A DNA stretch of 64,000 bases from Bdellovibrionales bacterium (GTDB taxonomy: Bacteria > Bdellovibrionota > UBA1018 > CAIMNF01). A model generated the notes under the pieces. It saw nothing but the letters and a program-made list of their open reading frames with translations. It was not told where the DNA came from and did not search any database. The stretch covers positions 1 through 64,000 of the forward strand of contig CANHQK010000008.1 in NCBI GenBank assembly GCA_947462765.1, given 5' to 3'. Numbering within the stretch: position 1 is the first letter of the stretch; every line of letters begins with the position of its first letter. Shown piece by piece: positions 52,937 through 61,197 of the stretch. A program made the position numbers and the translations under genes.

Positions 52937-53146
52937 CTAGCTGTTTTGCTGGTGGGAATCGTCGTCGGACTTCTTTTTCTCGGCAATCCGGTCCTGCTCG
53001 CGGCTCGGCTCAATTCCATTGAAGGAATCCTTGAAGTTCTTGATCGATTGGCCGAGGGAGCGTCCGAGATCCGGGAGCCGTTTCGGTCCGAAAATCAGCA
53101 GGACCACTCCGATGATCAGCATGTGCTCGAATGATATTCCAAACAT
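52937..53146 (-). CDS. tatA: Twin-arginine translocase subunit TatA
   Basis: This 69-residue protein has a short N-terminal membrane helix (HMLIIGVVLLIFGPKRLP) with the FGPKRLPDLGRSLGQ hinge and amphipathic helix typical of TatA/E, and a charged tail. It forms the translocation pore for folded proteins. tatC and tatB are not in the window. Confidence 0.93.
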   Translation of the reverse strand: MFGISFEHMLIIGVVLLIFGPKRLPDLGRSLGQSIKNFKDSFNGIEPSREQDRIAEKKKSDDDSHQQNS

Positions 53147-53182
53147 GGGCTTTTTCCCCCTTCCTTCATTCTAACACGGGCC

Positions 53183-54514
53183 TTAGCTTCCGGCCACTTG
53201 GAGTTCGCTGAAGCGGATCTCGGGCGCGAAGAATCCTTTGCCCGTGGTGGCAAGCAGGGTTTGTCCGATTCCCGAAACATTCCGGATCAGGTCGAAAAAG
53301 TTCCCGGAAAGGGTGATGCCTTTCACTCCCTGTATCGGCACCCCGTCCTCGAGAAGCTCACCGCTCGCCGCAAGGGAGAACGCCCCGGAAGAGGAATTGA
53401 CCCCGGCATGGAGTCCGTCGAGAGCAAAGATACGGAGCACTTTTCCGGATCTCAAGCGGTTGTCGGGAGTGGTGCCGGGATCCATCACCAGTTGGGTCAG
53501 TGCCGTACCCAGTTGGCCCTTCGGGCTCCGGCTTGCGTGCCCGGTGGTGCCCGTCCCGAAGTGCCGGGCGGTAGCCGAGTTGTGGTAGAGCGAGACCAGT
53601 CTGCCCTGATCAATGAGGGTGAGGTCGGTTTTCTTCACCCCTTCGGCATCGGTTAACACATGGTGAAACCCTCGCTCGAAGCGCGGTAGATCCCGAAGGC
53701 TCAGTTCCGGGTGAGCGATGATCTCTCCGAGGGAGTTCCCGAAGCGGCTGTAGCCGTCTTTCACCGCTTTGGCCGAAAAGAGTCCGGTGAAACAGGTGAA
53801 GAGCCCCTGAAAACAGTCGGGCTCGAAGATCACATCGTATTTACCAGTGGGAACCGGGCGGGCATCGAGCAAGGTTCCCGTGAGTTGAAGAGTTTCTGCG
53901 ATGGTGGTCTCAGGATCCAGCTCCTGGAAGGTGCGGCCATTGCCACCCCGGTAGAAAAGGGCTTGTTTATCGCCGTCCTTCAAGAGTGCAGACGTGTAAC
54001 AATTGAACGATTTTTCCCGCTCATAGACCCGTAGTCCGAGGTGATTGCCGTAGTAGGAGTGGGATTCGCCCTCAGAGTAGCCGTTGTAAGGAACGCCTTG
54101 GACTCTCCGGTCTCGCTGCTTGATTTCCTCTTCCAGGCGGAGGGTCAGGCGGATTTTCTCCTCGAGAGAAGTGCTGTCCTCACGGTAGGTTTTTTGATTG
54201 GTATCGACCAAGGATTCTCCACTCAGGGTGATGCTCTGACTTTCGTCCCGTTCGACCGCACGAGTGAGCCTGAGAGCGCTCTCCACCATCGAACGGAGCG
54301 AGTCCAGTGAAAGATCCTCAGAATAACTGATACCCACCCGTTGGTCCCGGATCACCCGGACTCCGATCAAGCGGGATGAGGTGACCTTGTAAGTTTCGAT
54401 ACGACCCTGTTGGGCCGACAGGGAAAGTGCGTTCCCCTCGTTCAGGATGACATCAGACTGATCGGCTCCCAGCTTTTTGGCCCACTCCAAAGTCGATTCG
54501 ATTTCCGGCCTCAT
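53183..54514 (-). CDS. tldE: TldE/PmbA subunit of the TldD/TldE protease
   Basis: This 443-residue member of the U62 family lacks the HExxxH zinc site, as expected for TldE, and has the GxGTTGHASRSPKG and SSGAFSLAASGELL segments of PmbA. Together with TldD it forms a heterodimeric metallopeptidase that degrades unfolded peptides and processes microcin-type or antitoxin substrates in E. coli. ATG 54514 has GGGAGG upstream and overlaps the tldD stop by 4 nt. Confidence 0.9.
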   Translation of the reverse strand: MRPEIESTLEWAKKLGADQSDVILNEGNALSLSAQQGRIETYKVTSSRLIGVRVIRDQRVGISYSEDLSLDSLRSMVESALRLTRAVERDESQSITLSGESLVDTNQKTYREDSTSLEEKIRLTLRLEEEIKQRDRRVQGVPYNGYSEGESHSYYGNHLGLRVYEREKSFNCYTSALLKDGDKQALFYRGGNGRTFQELDPETTIAETLQLTGTLLDARPVPTGKYDVIFEPDCFQGLFTCFTGLFSAKAVKDGYSRFGNSLGEIIAHPELSLRDLPRFERGFHHVLTDAEGVKKTDLTLIDQGRLVSLYHNSATARHFGTGTTGHASRSPKGQLGTALTQLVMDPGTTPDNRLRSGKVLRIFALDGLHAGVNSSSGAFSLAASGELLEDGVPIQGVKGITLSGNFFDLIRNVSGIGQTLLATTGKGFFAPEIRFSELQVAGS

Positions 54515-55893
54515 TTGGCACCTCCCACCAGGATCTCGTCCACTTTGAGGGCGGGTTGGCCCACACTCGCAGGGATACTCCCACTCACCGAGCCGCACAT
54601 GCCTGCCATGATCTCGAAATTATCGGCCACCATGGAGATCCGTTTCAGCGTCTCCGGACCCGTTCCGATCAGAGTCGCCCCTTTCACCGGTCGGGTGATT
54701 TTACCGTTCTCAATCAGGTAGCCTTCTTGGACGGCAAAGTTGAACTCGCCGGTTCCGGTCTTCACCGATCCTCCCCCCATGGATCTGGCGTACAGACCGC
54801 GGTCGATACTGGCGATCAGCTCTTCGAAGCGGTGGGGGCCGGGTTCGATGAATGTGTTCCGCATCCGCGAGGCAGGCGCGAATCGGTAGCTCTGCCTCCG
54901 TGCGGATCCGGTACGCGGGTGTCCCGTTTTCAGATTTCCCACGTAATCGGCCATGAAGTTCTCCAGACGTCCGTTTTTGATCAGTTGGGTTCTCTGGGTC
55001 GGCATGCCTTCGTCGTCGATCGACAAAGATCCCCAGGCCCCCGGGATGGTTCCATCGTCCACCGCATTGACAGCAGAGTGGGCGATCGGTTCCCCTTTTT
55101 TATCCCAGAACACCGAGGCTTTTTTCTCGACGGACGTGGTCTCGAGCAGGTGTCCGCAGGCTTCGTGAAAGATCACTCCACCAAAGGCATGGTCGATCAC
55201 CACGGGCATGCTTCCCGCCGGGCAAGGCTCAGCATGGAGTGAAGTCACGGCCCGCCGGGCGATCTCGTTCGCAATGAATTCAGGGTCAAGTTTCTCTGCA
55301 TATTCCCAACCCAATGCAGCCCCTGGTCCGTAAAAGGCGGAGTCCTTTTGGTCGCCATCCGTGGCTACAGCTTCCGAGCCGATCCGCGTGTACAGTCTGA
55401 GATCGGTCGCGTGAAGTCCGTGGGAGTTGAACAGTTCGATTTCCTGGTGCCGCTCGAGGGAGTGAGCCGAGACCTGGGAGATTTCCCGGCTCTGTTTCCG
55501 GGTCGATTCGTCGATTTTTCTGAGTAAGCGGATACGGGCTTCGAGGTCCGACCCGAAGGGAGAGTGAGAGGCCGATCGGGAGACTCTGCCTTCCGTTCGA
55601 AAGGAGGTTGAGCCTGAAAAAACTGGCGTCCGCTGATCCGGTGCGCAGAGTAGGCGAATGACCCGGATCAATTCGTCTTCTGCTGGAGAGTTCGTGTATC
55701 CGTAAAGGACCTTGGTTCCGAATAGAACCCGGAGACCGATTCCGAAATCGATTCCGTCAGTAATTTGATCCACCTTACTCGATTTCAGGTTTACCGATAG
55801 GGTCCGGTTCCGTTCGATGAACAGGTCTGCGAAGTCCGCTCCGAGGGAAAGGGCACAATCGATCACTTTTTTTGCAATGGCTTCATTCAGCAT
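54511..55893 (-). CDS. tldD: TldD metallopeptidase subunit
   Basis: This 460-residue catalytic partner has the zinc motif HEACGH (HExxxH) in VIFHEACGHLLE, with DDEGMPTQRT and GGGSVKTGTGEFNF downstream. The ATG at 55893 is chosen because upstream in-frame sequence does not resemble the family; no strong Shine-Dalgarno is seen. It forms the tldD-tldE operon. Confidence 0.92.
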   Translation of the reverse strand: MLNEAIAKKVIDCALSLGADFADLFIERNRTLSVNLKSSKVDQITDGIDFGIGLRVLFGTKVLYGYTNSPAEDELIRVIRLLCAPDQRTPVFSGSTSFRTEGRVSRSASHSPFGSDLEARIRLLRKIDESTRKQSREISQVSAHSLERHQEIELFNSHGLHATDLRLYTRIGSEAVATDGDQKDSAFYGPGAALGWEYAEKLDPEFIANEIARRAVTSLHAEPCPAGSMPVVIDHAFGGVIFHEACGHLLETTSVEKKASVFWDKKGEPIAHSAVNAVDDGTIPGAWGSLSIDDEGMPTQRTQLIKNGRLENFMADYVGNLKTGHPRTGSARRQSYRFAPASRMRNTFIEPGPHRFEELIASIDRGLYARSMGGGSVKTGTGEFNFAVQEGYLIENGKITRPVKGATLIGTGPETLKRISMVADNFEIMAGMCGSVSGSIPASVGQPALKVDEILVGGAK

Positions 55894-56019
55894 GGAGGCA
55901 GTATAGCGAGGGTGCGATGCGCCAGAAAAGGACAATACAAAAGAACCATCACGGAACCGAACTTTAGTTGAGACAAAACCATCCGGTTTCGTTAGACTTT
56001 CGCCCATGGAGAGCCAGCT

Positions 56020-57129
56020 ATGAGAATCGCGATGTTCAAGGAAACGCGCGCCGGCGAACACCGGGTCGCGCTCACTCCCCAAGTGTGTGCCCAACTGAAA
56101 AAAATGGGACACGAAATCTCGATCGAGAAAGGAGCCGGTGTTGCCGCCCATTTCTCGGATTCGAGCTATGAACAGGTCGGAGTCCGGGTGGTCGAAGGTG
56201 GAGCCGCTTTGCTGAAAGAGTCCACCGTGTTCGTTCAAATCAACATTCCCGAGGCCAACCGAGTGGTCGAATTGCCGGAAGGATCGGTCTGGATCTCCAT
56301 TCTCCAGCACCGGACTTCTCATGAGGTGGTTCAGGCTTTGAATTCGCGGAAAGTGTCAGCTTTCTCACTCGATGCCATTCCCCGTATTTCACGTGCTCAG
56401 AGCATGGACGTGTTGAGCTCCCAAGCCAATTTGGCCGGGTACCGCGCTGTGATCGAAGGCGCGTCTGTGATGGACAAGATTTTTCCGATGCTCATGACTG
56501 CGGCTGGAACCGTGACCCCTGCGAAGGTACTCGTGTTCGGAGCCGGCGTTGCCGGCCTTCAAGCGATCGCAACCGCCAAGCGCCTCGGTGCCGTCGTGGA
56601 AGCGACGGACGTTCGCCCCGAGACCAAGGAGCAAGTGCAGAGTCTCGGCGGGAAGTTCATTGAGGTCCAAGGTGCTTCGGTCGGTAGCGAAGGCGGATAC
56701 GCCAAAGAGGCGTCCGAAGAGTACCGGAAGGCTCAGCGTGCGGCCGTGAACAAGTCACTGGCCCAGGCGGATCTGGTGATCACGACAGCTCTTGTCCCGG
56801 GACGCAAGGCGCCCATTCTCGTTGACGACGAACAATTGGCCTTGATGAAGTCCGGTTCGGTCCTGGTCGACATGGCTGCCGAACAGGGTGGAAATTGTAC
56901 CAAGACCCGCCCCGGCGAGATTGCCGAGGTGAACGGGGTCCGCATTGTGGGAGCGCTCAATCTGCCTTCGCAATTGGCCAGCAACGCGAGCGAGCTTTTC
57001 GCCCGGAATCTGCTGGAGCTGTTCAAGTTGATCGCCCCGAAAGGCGAGATGATTTTTGATCTGAAGGACGAGATCGTCCAGGGATGTCTGATCTGCCACC
57101 AAGGCGGGATCCGGCACCCGTCGAATTGA
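56020..57129 (+). CDS. pntAA: NAD(P) transhydrogenase subunit alpha part 1
   Basis: This 369-residue protein is the NAD(H)-binding domain I of proton-translocating transhydrogenase, homologous to alanine dehydrogenase. It has MFKETRAGEHRVALTP at the N-terminus, AARxM-type sites (PMLMTAAGTVTPAKVLVFGAGVAGLQAIATAKRLGA, Rossmann GAGVAG) and GALNLPSQLAS. It transfers hydride from NADH to domain III on PntB. The genes pntAA-pntAB-pntB follow the three-polypeptide layout of Rhodospirillum. Confidence 0.94.
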   Translation: MRIAMFKETRAGEHRVALTPQVCAQLKKMGHEISIEKGAGVAAHFSDSSYEQVGVRVVEGGAALLKESTVFVQINIPEANRVVELPEGSVWISILQHRTSHEVVQALNSRKVSAFSLDAIPRISRAQSMDVLSSQANLAGYRAVIEGASVMDKIFPMLMTAAGTVTPAKVLVFGAGVAGLQAIATAKRLGAVVEATDVRPETKEQVQSLGGKFIEVQGASVGSEGGYAKEASEEYRKAQRAAVNKSLAQADLVITTALVPGRKAPILVDDEQLALMKSGSVLVDMAAEQGGNCTKTRPGEIAEVNGVRIVGALNLPSQLASNASELFARNLLELFKLIAPKGEMIFDLKDEIVQGCLICHQGGIRHPSN

Positions 57130-57136
57130 GGTGAGC

Positions 57137-57463
57137 ATGGAACTGTTGAATTGGATCGGTGAAAATATCACCTTTGTTTATTTGATTGTGTTGATGATTT
57201 TTGTGGGGATCGAACTGATCTCCCATGTTCCGAGTGTGCTCCACACGCCGCTCATGAGTGGCGCCAACGCTATTCACGGTGTGGTTCTGATCGGGGCGAT
57301 CATTGTGCTCGGAAAAGCGGGCGAAGAAGATTGGATCAGTAAAACGGTCGGGTTCCTCGGGGTCGTCGTCGGAACGCTGAACGTGATCGGTGGCTTTGTC
57401 GTCACGGACCGGATGCTCGAAATGTTCAAAAAGAAGCCGGGCAAAGGAGGAGCTAAATCATGA
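57137..57463 (+). CDS. pntAB: NAD(P) transhydrogenase subunit alpha part 2
   Basis: This 108-residue membrane subunit has three to four helices (FVYLIVLMIFVGIELISHVP, TPLMSGANAIHGVVLIGAIIVLG, VGFLGVVVGTLNVIGGFVVT). The segment TPLMSGANAIHGV is highly conserved in PntA domain II. ATG 57137 is taken rather than GTG 57131 because GAGG is better placed. It overlaps pntB by 4 nt. Confidence 0.93.
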   Translation: MELLNWIGENITFVYLIVLMIFVGIELISHVPSVLHTPLMSGANAIHGVVLIGAIIVLGKAGEEDWISKTVGFLGVVVGTLNVIGGFVVTDRMLEMFKKKPGKGGAKS

Positions 57464-58851
57464 GCCACTTACTCGAGCTGACTTACTTGTTCGGTTCCAT
57501 CGCATTCGTGGTCGGTCTCAAGATGATGGGAAAGCCCGATTCCGCCCGTAAGGGGAACCTGGTTGCCGCGGCCGGGATGGCAGTTGCCGTCTTCGGAACC
57601 TGCTTCCTGGGCCAGGAGGGGTTCCGGATCATTGGAAACATCACGTGGATCGTTCTTGCGATCGCAGTGGGTACGGTGGTGGGAACCGTGATGGCCAAGC
57701 GGGTCCAGATGACCGCAATGCCGGAGATGGTTTCGTTGTTCAACGGAATGGGCGGACTTTGTGCTGCATTGATTTCGGTGATCGAGTGGCGTGCCATTCA
57801 GGCAAGCGGGGAGGTCCTGACTCTGGGACACTACCTCCCGATCATTGCCGGCCTCATCATCGGAACCGTTTCCTTCGTGGGAAGCATGGTTGCCTGGGGC
57901 AAACTGAATGGGTCCATCGGGGACTTCCGCTTTCAGGGGCAGCAGTTCATCAACGCGATCCTTCTCGTCGGGGTGATCGCCGCATCCGTGATGACTTACC
58001 AGGGCGGGGATCAGGGCATGTTGTGGTTCCTCGTGACGATCGCGATTTCGACGGTTTACGGACTTTTCTTCGTATTCCCGATCGGTGGGGCTGACATGCC
58101 GGTCGTGATCTCGCTTCTGAACTCCTTTACGGGTGTCGCAGCTGCGTGCGGTGGTTTTCTTTACCACAACAACGTGATGCTCATGGGCGGGGTCTTGGTC
58201 GGCTCGGCCGGCACCATCCTGACCGTGGTGATGTGTAAGGCCATGAACCGTTCGCTCACCAATGTGTTGATCGGTCTCGCAGGTTCAAGCTCCTCGGGGG
58301 GTGGCAAGGCGGTTTCCGGCTCCGTCCGCGAGGTCCAGGCAACGGATGTCGCCATCATGATGAAATATGCCCAAAAGGTGATCATCGTCCCAGGCTACGG
58401 ATTGGCCGTGGCCCAAGCGCAGCATGTTTGCCATGAGCTCGAAAGCATGCTTGAGGCCGAAGGCGTGGATGTGAAGTACGCCATTCACCCGGTGGCCGGC
58501 CGGATGCCCGGACACATGAACGTCCTGCTTGCCGAGAGCAATGTCAGCTATGACAAGCTCGTCGAGATGGAGCATATCAATTCCGAATTCCCGACAACGG
58601 ATGCGGTTCTCGTCGTGGGGGCCAATGACGTCGTGAATCCGGCTGCCAAGACGGACCCGAGTAGCCCGATCTACGGAATGCCGATTCTGGATGTCGACCA
58701 GTCGAAGCAGATCATCGTGCTCAAGCGTTCCATGAAGTCCGGTTACGCGGGCATCGAGAACGAGCTCTTTTTCAATTCGAAGTGCGGCATGCTGTTCGGT
58801 GACGCCAAGGAGAGCCTCCAGAAACTGGTCAATGAGCTGAAGACCGTTTGA
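57460..58851 (+). CDS. pntB: NAD(P) transhydrogenase subunit beta
   Basis: This 463-residue protein has about nine membrane helices forming the proton channel, then the NADP(H)-binding domain III. That domain has VPGYGLAVAQAQH, HPVAGRMPGHMNVLLAE, NDVVNPAA and GYAGIENELF. It drives NADPH synthesis from NADH using the proton gradient. It overlaps the MFS gene start by 4 nt (TTGA). Confidence 0.95.
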   Translation: MSHLLELTYLFGSIAFVVGLKMMGKPDSARKGNLVAAAGMAVAVFGTCFLGQEGFRIIGNITWIVLAIAVGTVVGTVMAKRVQMTAMPEMVSLFNGMGGLCAALISVIEWRAIQASGEVLTLGHYLPIIAGLIIGTVSFVGSMVAWGKLNGSIGDFRFQGQQFINAILLVGVIAASVMTYQGGDQGMLWFLVTIAISTVYGLFFVFPIGGADMPVVISLLNSFTGVAAACGGFLYHNNVMLMGGVLVGSAGTILTVVMCKAMNRSLTNVLIGLAGSSSSGGGKAVSGSVREVQATDVAIMMKYAQKVIIVPGYGLAVAQAQHVCHELESMLEAEGVDVKYAIHPVAGRMPGHMNVLLAESNVSYDKLVEMEHINSEFPTTDAVLVVGANDVVNPAAKTDPSSPIYGMPILDVDQSKQIIVLKRSMKSGYAGIENELFFNSKCGMLFGDAKESLQKLVNELKTV

Positions 58852-60059
58852 TCCGGGCCCTGTTCGACCGATCCATCTTTGCGCTCTGGTTCGGACAGGT
58901 GCTGTCCGGAGTGGGGGACGAGGTTTATCGGGTTGCCTTCACCTGGATCTGTGTCCAGGAGGTGGGGAAGGACGCCGGATGGCTTTCGGTCTTGCTCGTA
59001 CTTGCCGGACTCGTAGGGGCGGGCCTCGCTTCACGTTGGTTCAGATCGATTCCGAGTGATCGAGTCTTGATTCGTCTCGATCTTTATCGTGCCGGGATCA
59101 CTCTGATTCCTGTGGTGTGCTATCCATTTCCTCAGTTCCGGTTTCCCGCCCTGGTCTTCGCCACGGTATTGTTATTCGGCCTCAGTGCCGTTTTCGAACC
59201 GGTTCTGATGGAGCTTTTGCCAAGAGTGGCTCGCACACCTGAGCTACTCCGGGGCGCTAACGGTCTCATGGCCACCACGTATCGCCTGGCCCGGGTGGTG
59301 GGGCCTTCCATAGTGGGAGTACTCACAGCCTGGGTTCCACTGGTCCACTTCTTCACGATCAATGCCCTGAGCTTCCTCGGCTCAGCGTCGAGCATACGAT
59401 CCATCGGACTTCCTCAGACTTCGGACGACAAAGATGAGCGGGGGGCCGGAGGTCTGGTCGAAGCCTGGCATTCAGTTCGCAGGGTTCCCGCGATTTATCG
59501 GAGTCTTTGGGCCAAGTGTGTGAGTGGGGGGGCCTGGAGTCTTGCTTACGGGGTGGGGCTTGCCCTGTTGGTGGAAGAGATGCGTCCTGGAGAGGTCTCG
59601 ACCTACGGGACGCTCATTGCTGCATACGGTGTGGGAAACCTCGCCGGAGCGCTCGGGATCGGGAGTCTGCGAAGATTGCATCCGGAACTCTGGATCTACG
59701 GAGGGTTGATTTGGCTCGGAATTGGATTCCTTGCTCTCAGTGGGATTCGAGAAGTCTTTTGGCTCCACTGGGCGATTGGCCTGACTGCCATGGGGGGACC
59801 GGTGAATGATCTGCCATTTGTGGATCTGGCTCAGGCCCATTTTCGACCGCTTGAGCTGTCAGACGTATTCCGGGTGAAGGTGATTCTCGATTCTTTGATC
59901 ACTCTCGTGTTCTTCGCACTCTCACCTTGGGCTTTTCAGGTCCTCGGAGTCCGAAAAGTCATGGCGGTTTGTGGAGCGATCATGCTGCTGAGCGGAATAG
60001 TGTCGGTTTTTGCCCGCAATTCGGTGATTTTCAGGCAGGGTTCCCGAGACACAGTTTGA
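58848..60059 (+). CDS. MFS transporter
   Basis: This 403-residue protein has 10-12 predicted membrane helices. Its N-terminus LFDRSIFALWFGQVLSGVGDEVYRVAFTW is like the enterobactin-exporter-type (MFS_3) subfamily. Substrate is unknown. The start is TTG overlapping the pntB stop, which implies coupled translation with the transhydrogenase genes, although no functional link is known. Confidence 0.85.
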   Translation: MIRALFDRSIFALWFGQVLSGVGDEVYRVAFTWICVQEVGKDAGWLSVLLVLAGLVGAGLASRWFRSIPSDRVLIRLDLYRAGITLIPVVCYPFPQFRFPALVFATVLLFGLSAVFEPVLMELLPRVARTPELLRGANGLMATTYRLARVVGPSIVGVLTAWVPLVHFFTINALSFLGSASSIRSIGLPQTSDDKDERGAGGLVEAWHSVRRVPAIYRSLWAKCVSGGAWSLAYGVGLALLVEEMRPGEVSTYGTLIAAYGVGNLAGALGIGSLRRLHPELWIYGGLIWLGIGFLALSGIREVFWLHWAIGLTAMGGPVNDLPFVDLAQAHFRPLELSDVFRVKVILDSLITLVFFALSPWAFQVLGVRKVMAVCGAIMLLSGIVSVFARNSVIFRQGSRDTV

Positions 60060-60158
60060 TTTCGCAGGAGATTTTTTTGAGTGGATCGTTCACTTTTTTC
60101 TCGAAAATTAGTTGACCGAATCAATCAACAATGAGATTCTGAATTCACGGAGGACGGT

Positions 60159-60242
60159 ATGAGAAAAACCGCAGCACAACAGCTGTCTCATGACGCACGA
60201 GACGATAAGCACCAGTTCCACGATGCGGGGCCCCCACGGTAA
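60159..60242 (+). CDS. Small ORF (27 residues) with strong ribosome binding site
   Basis: GGAGGACGGT lies directly before ATG 60159. The peptide starts MRKTAAQQLSH and ends GPPR; it is hydrophilic and charged, with three His. No homologue is recognised. It opens the terminator-bounded transcript described next, so it may be a leader peptide or a small protein. It could also be a chance ORF in a structured RNA. Confidence 0.4.
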   Translation: MRKTAAQQLSHDARDDKHQFHDAGPPR

Positions 60243-60445
60243 GCCCAGCGTGAGATGACCACCAGACGTCGGTGGGTCTCATGGACCGCAGATTCGAACC
60301 CGGCCAGGTTCGGAGAGATGCGGCGAAAGTTCGCAAAACTGAATAATGATAGAGCGGGGATCAGTTGGAGTCGGGAGCCGGAAGAAAACTCGTAAGGCGA
60401 TGATCCACCCCACACCCCCCTGAATAGTAGTCGTGATGACTCTAA

Positions 60446-60477
60446 GGGCCCGAGCGAAAGCTTCGGGCCCTTTTTTT
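60446..60477 (+). terminator. Strong Rho-independent terminator
   Basis: GGGCCCGA pairs with TCGGGCCC across a short AGCGAAAGCT-type tip, and seven T residues follow (60471-60477). On the minus strand no T-run follows, so it serves the plus-strand transcript. Confidence 0.88.
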
Positions 60478-60480
60478 ATT

Positions 60481-61197
60481 TTAAACTGATCCGTTGATAC
60501 TGATTCGGGCCCAATCAATTGGAGTGTGCCCCAACTCTCTGAGTGCTTCGTTTGTCTTTGAGTAGATTCGGCTACCGAAGAATCCCCGGTAGGCGGAAAG
60601 GGGAGAGGGATGTGGAGCTTCGATGATACGGTGTCGGGTCGTGTCGATGCGGTGACGGAGCTTCGCCGCATGACCTCCGAGCAGGAGAAACACGAGACCC
60701 CGCTCCCGGCGGTTGAGCGCATCAAGCACGCCTGTGGTGAACTTCGCCCATCCTGAATCGGCATGTGACAGGGGCTCGCCCTGTCGGACGGTGAGCAGGG
60801 TGTTCAAAAGGAGGACTCCCTGGTGTGCCCAGCCGGTCAAATCGGAATCCTCTGCCGGGACTTCACAATCGAGATCGCTCCTGAGCTCTTTCAGGAGGTT
60901 CTTCAAGCTCGGTGGTTTTTTCCGTAGTGAGTTCGGGACCGCGAAGCTGAGTCCGATGGCCTGCGACTCACCATGGTAGGGGTCTTGACCGACCAGGACC
61001 ACCTTGACCTGTTCGAAGTCGGTCAGTTGAAAGGCTTTGAACAGGTGATCAGGCCCAGGATGGAGCAGGGCTCCCGAGCTCCACTCCTGGTACAGGAAGT
61101 CCGCGAGACTTGCGAAGTCCGGGCTCATCAGACTATCGGAAATCGCCTGTTTCCACGAGGAAGAGAGCTGGGCCGAGACCAGGGTTCTGAGGTTCAT
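60481..61197 (-). CDS. ung: Uracil-DNA glycosylase
   Basis: This 238-residue family 1 enzyme has GQDPYH with catalytic D72 (VVLVGQDPYHGESQA), GLSFAVP and the C-terminal HPSPLSAYRGF His/Ser-Pro loop. It removes uracil from DNA. Its ATG overlaps the stop of the FecR-domain gene upstream (ATGA), so it is the last gene of the phosphatase-FecR-ung unit. Confidence 0.95.
   Translation of the reverse strand: MNLRTLVSAQLSSSWKQAISDSLMSPDFASLADFLYQEWSSGALLHPGPDHLFKAFQLTDFEQVKVVLVGQDPYHGESQAIGLSFAVPNSLRKKPPSLKNLLKELRSDLDCEVPAEDSDLTGWAHQGVLLLNTLLTVRQGEPLSHADSGWAKFTTGVLDALNRRERGLVFLLLGGHAAKLRHRIDTTRHRIIEAPHPSPLSAYRGFFGSRIYSKTNEALRELGHTPIDWARISINGSV

Larger units (their letters stand above)
60159..60477 (+). 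ncRNA. Candidate structured RNA, unassigned
   Basis: Nothing else codes in this 320-nt stretch between the MFS gene and ung. It has several paired elements: 60185-60189 with 60199-60203; 60249-60255 with 60277-60283 plus 60259-60263 with 60271-60275; 60295-60300 with 60307-60312; and 60356-60363 with 60401-60409 (one bulge). A strong terminator ends it. I could not match it to tmRNA, RNase P RNA, SRP RNA, 6S or cyclic-di-GMP riboswitch consensus. The 5' end is uncertain (a TTGACC -35-like element is at 60113). Confidence 0.5.

Noticed and set aside
60285-60312. GATTCGAACC reads as a tRNA T-arm on the minus strand.
   Set aside because: The flanking bases do not form the T-stem, and no D-arm, anticodon arm or acceptor stem can be folded around it.
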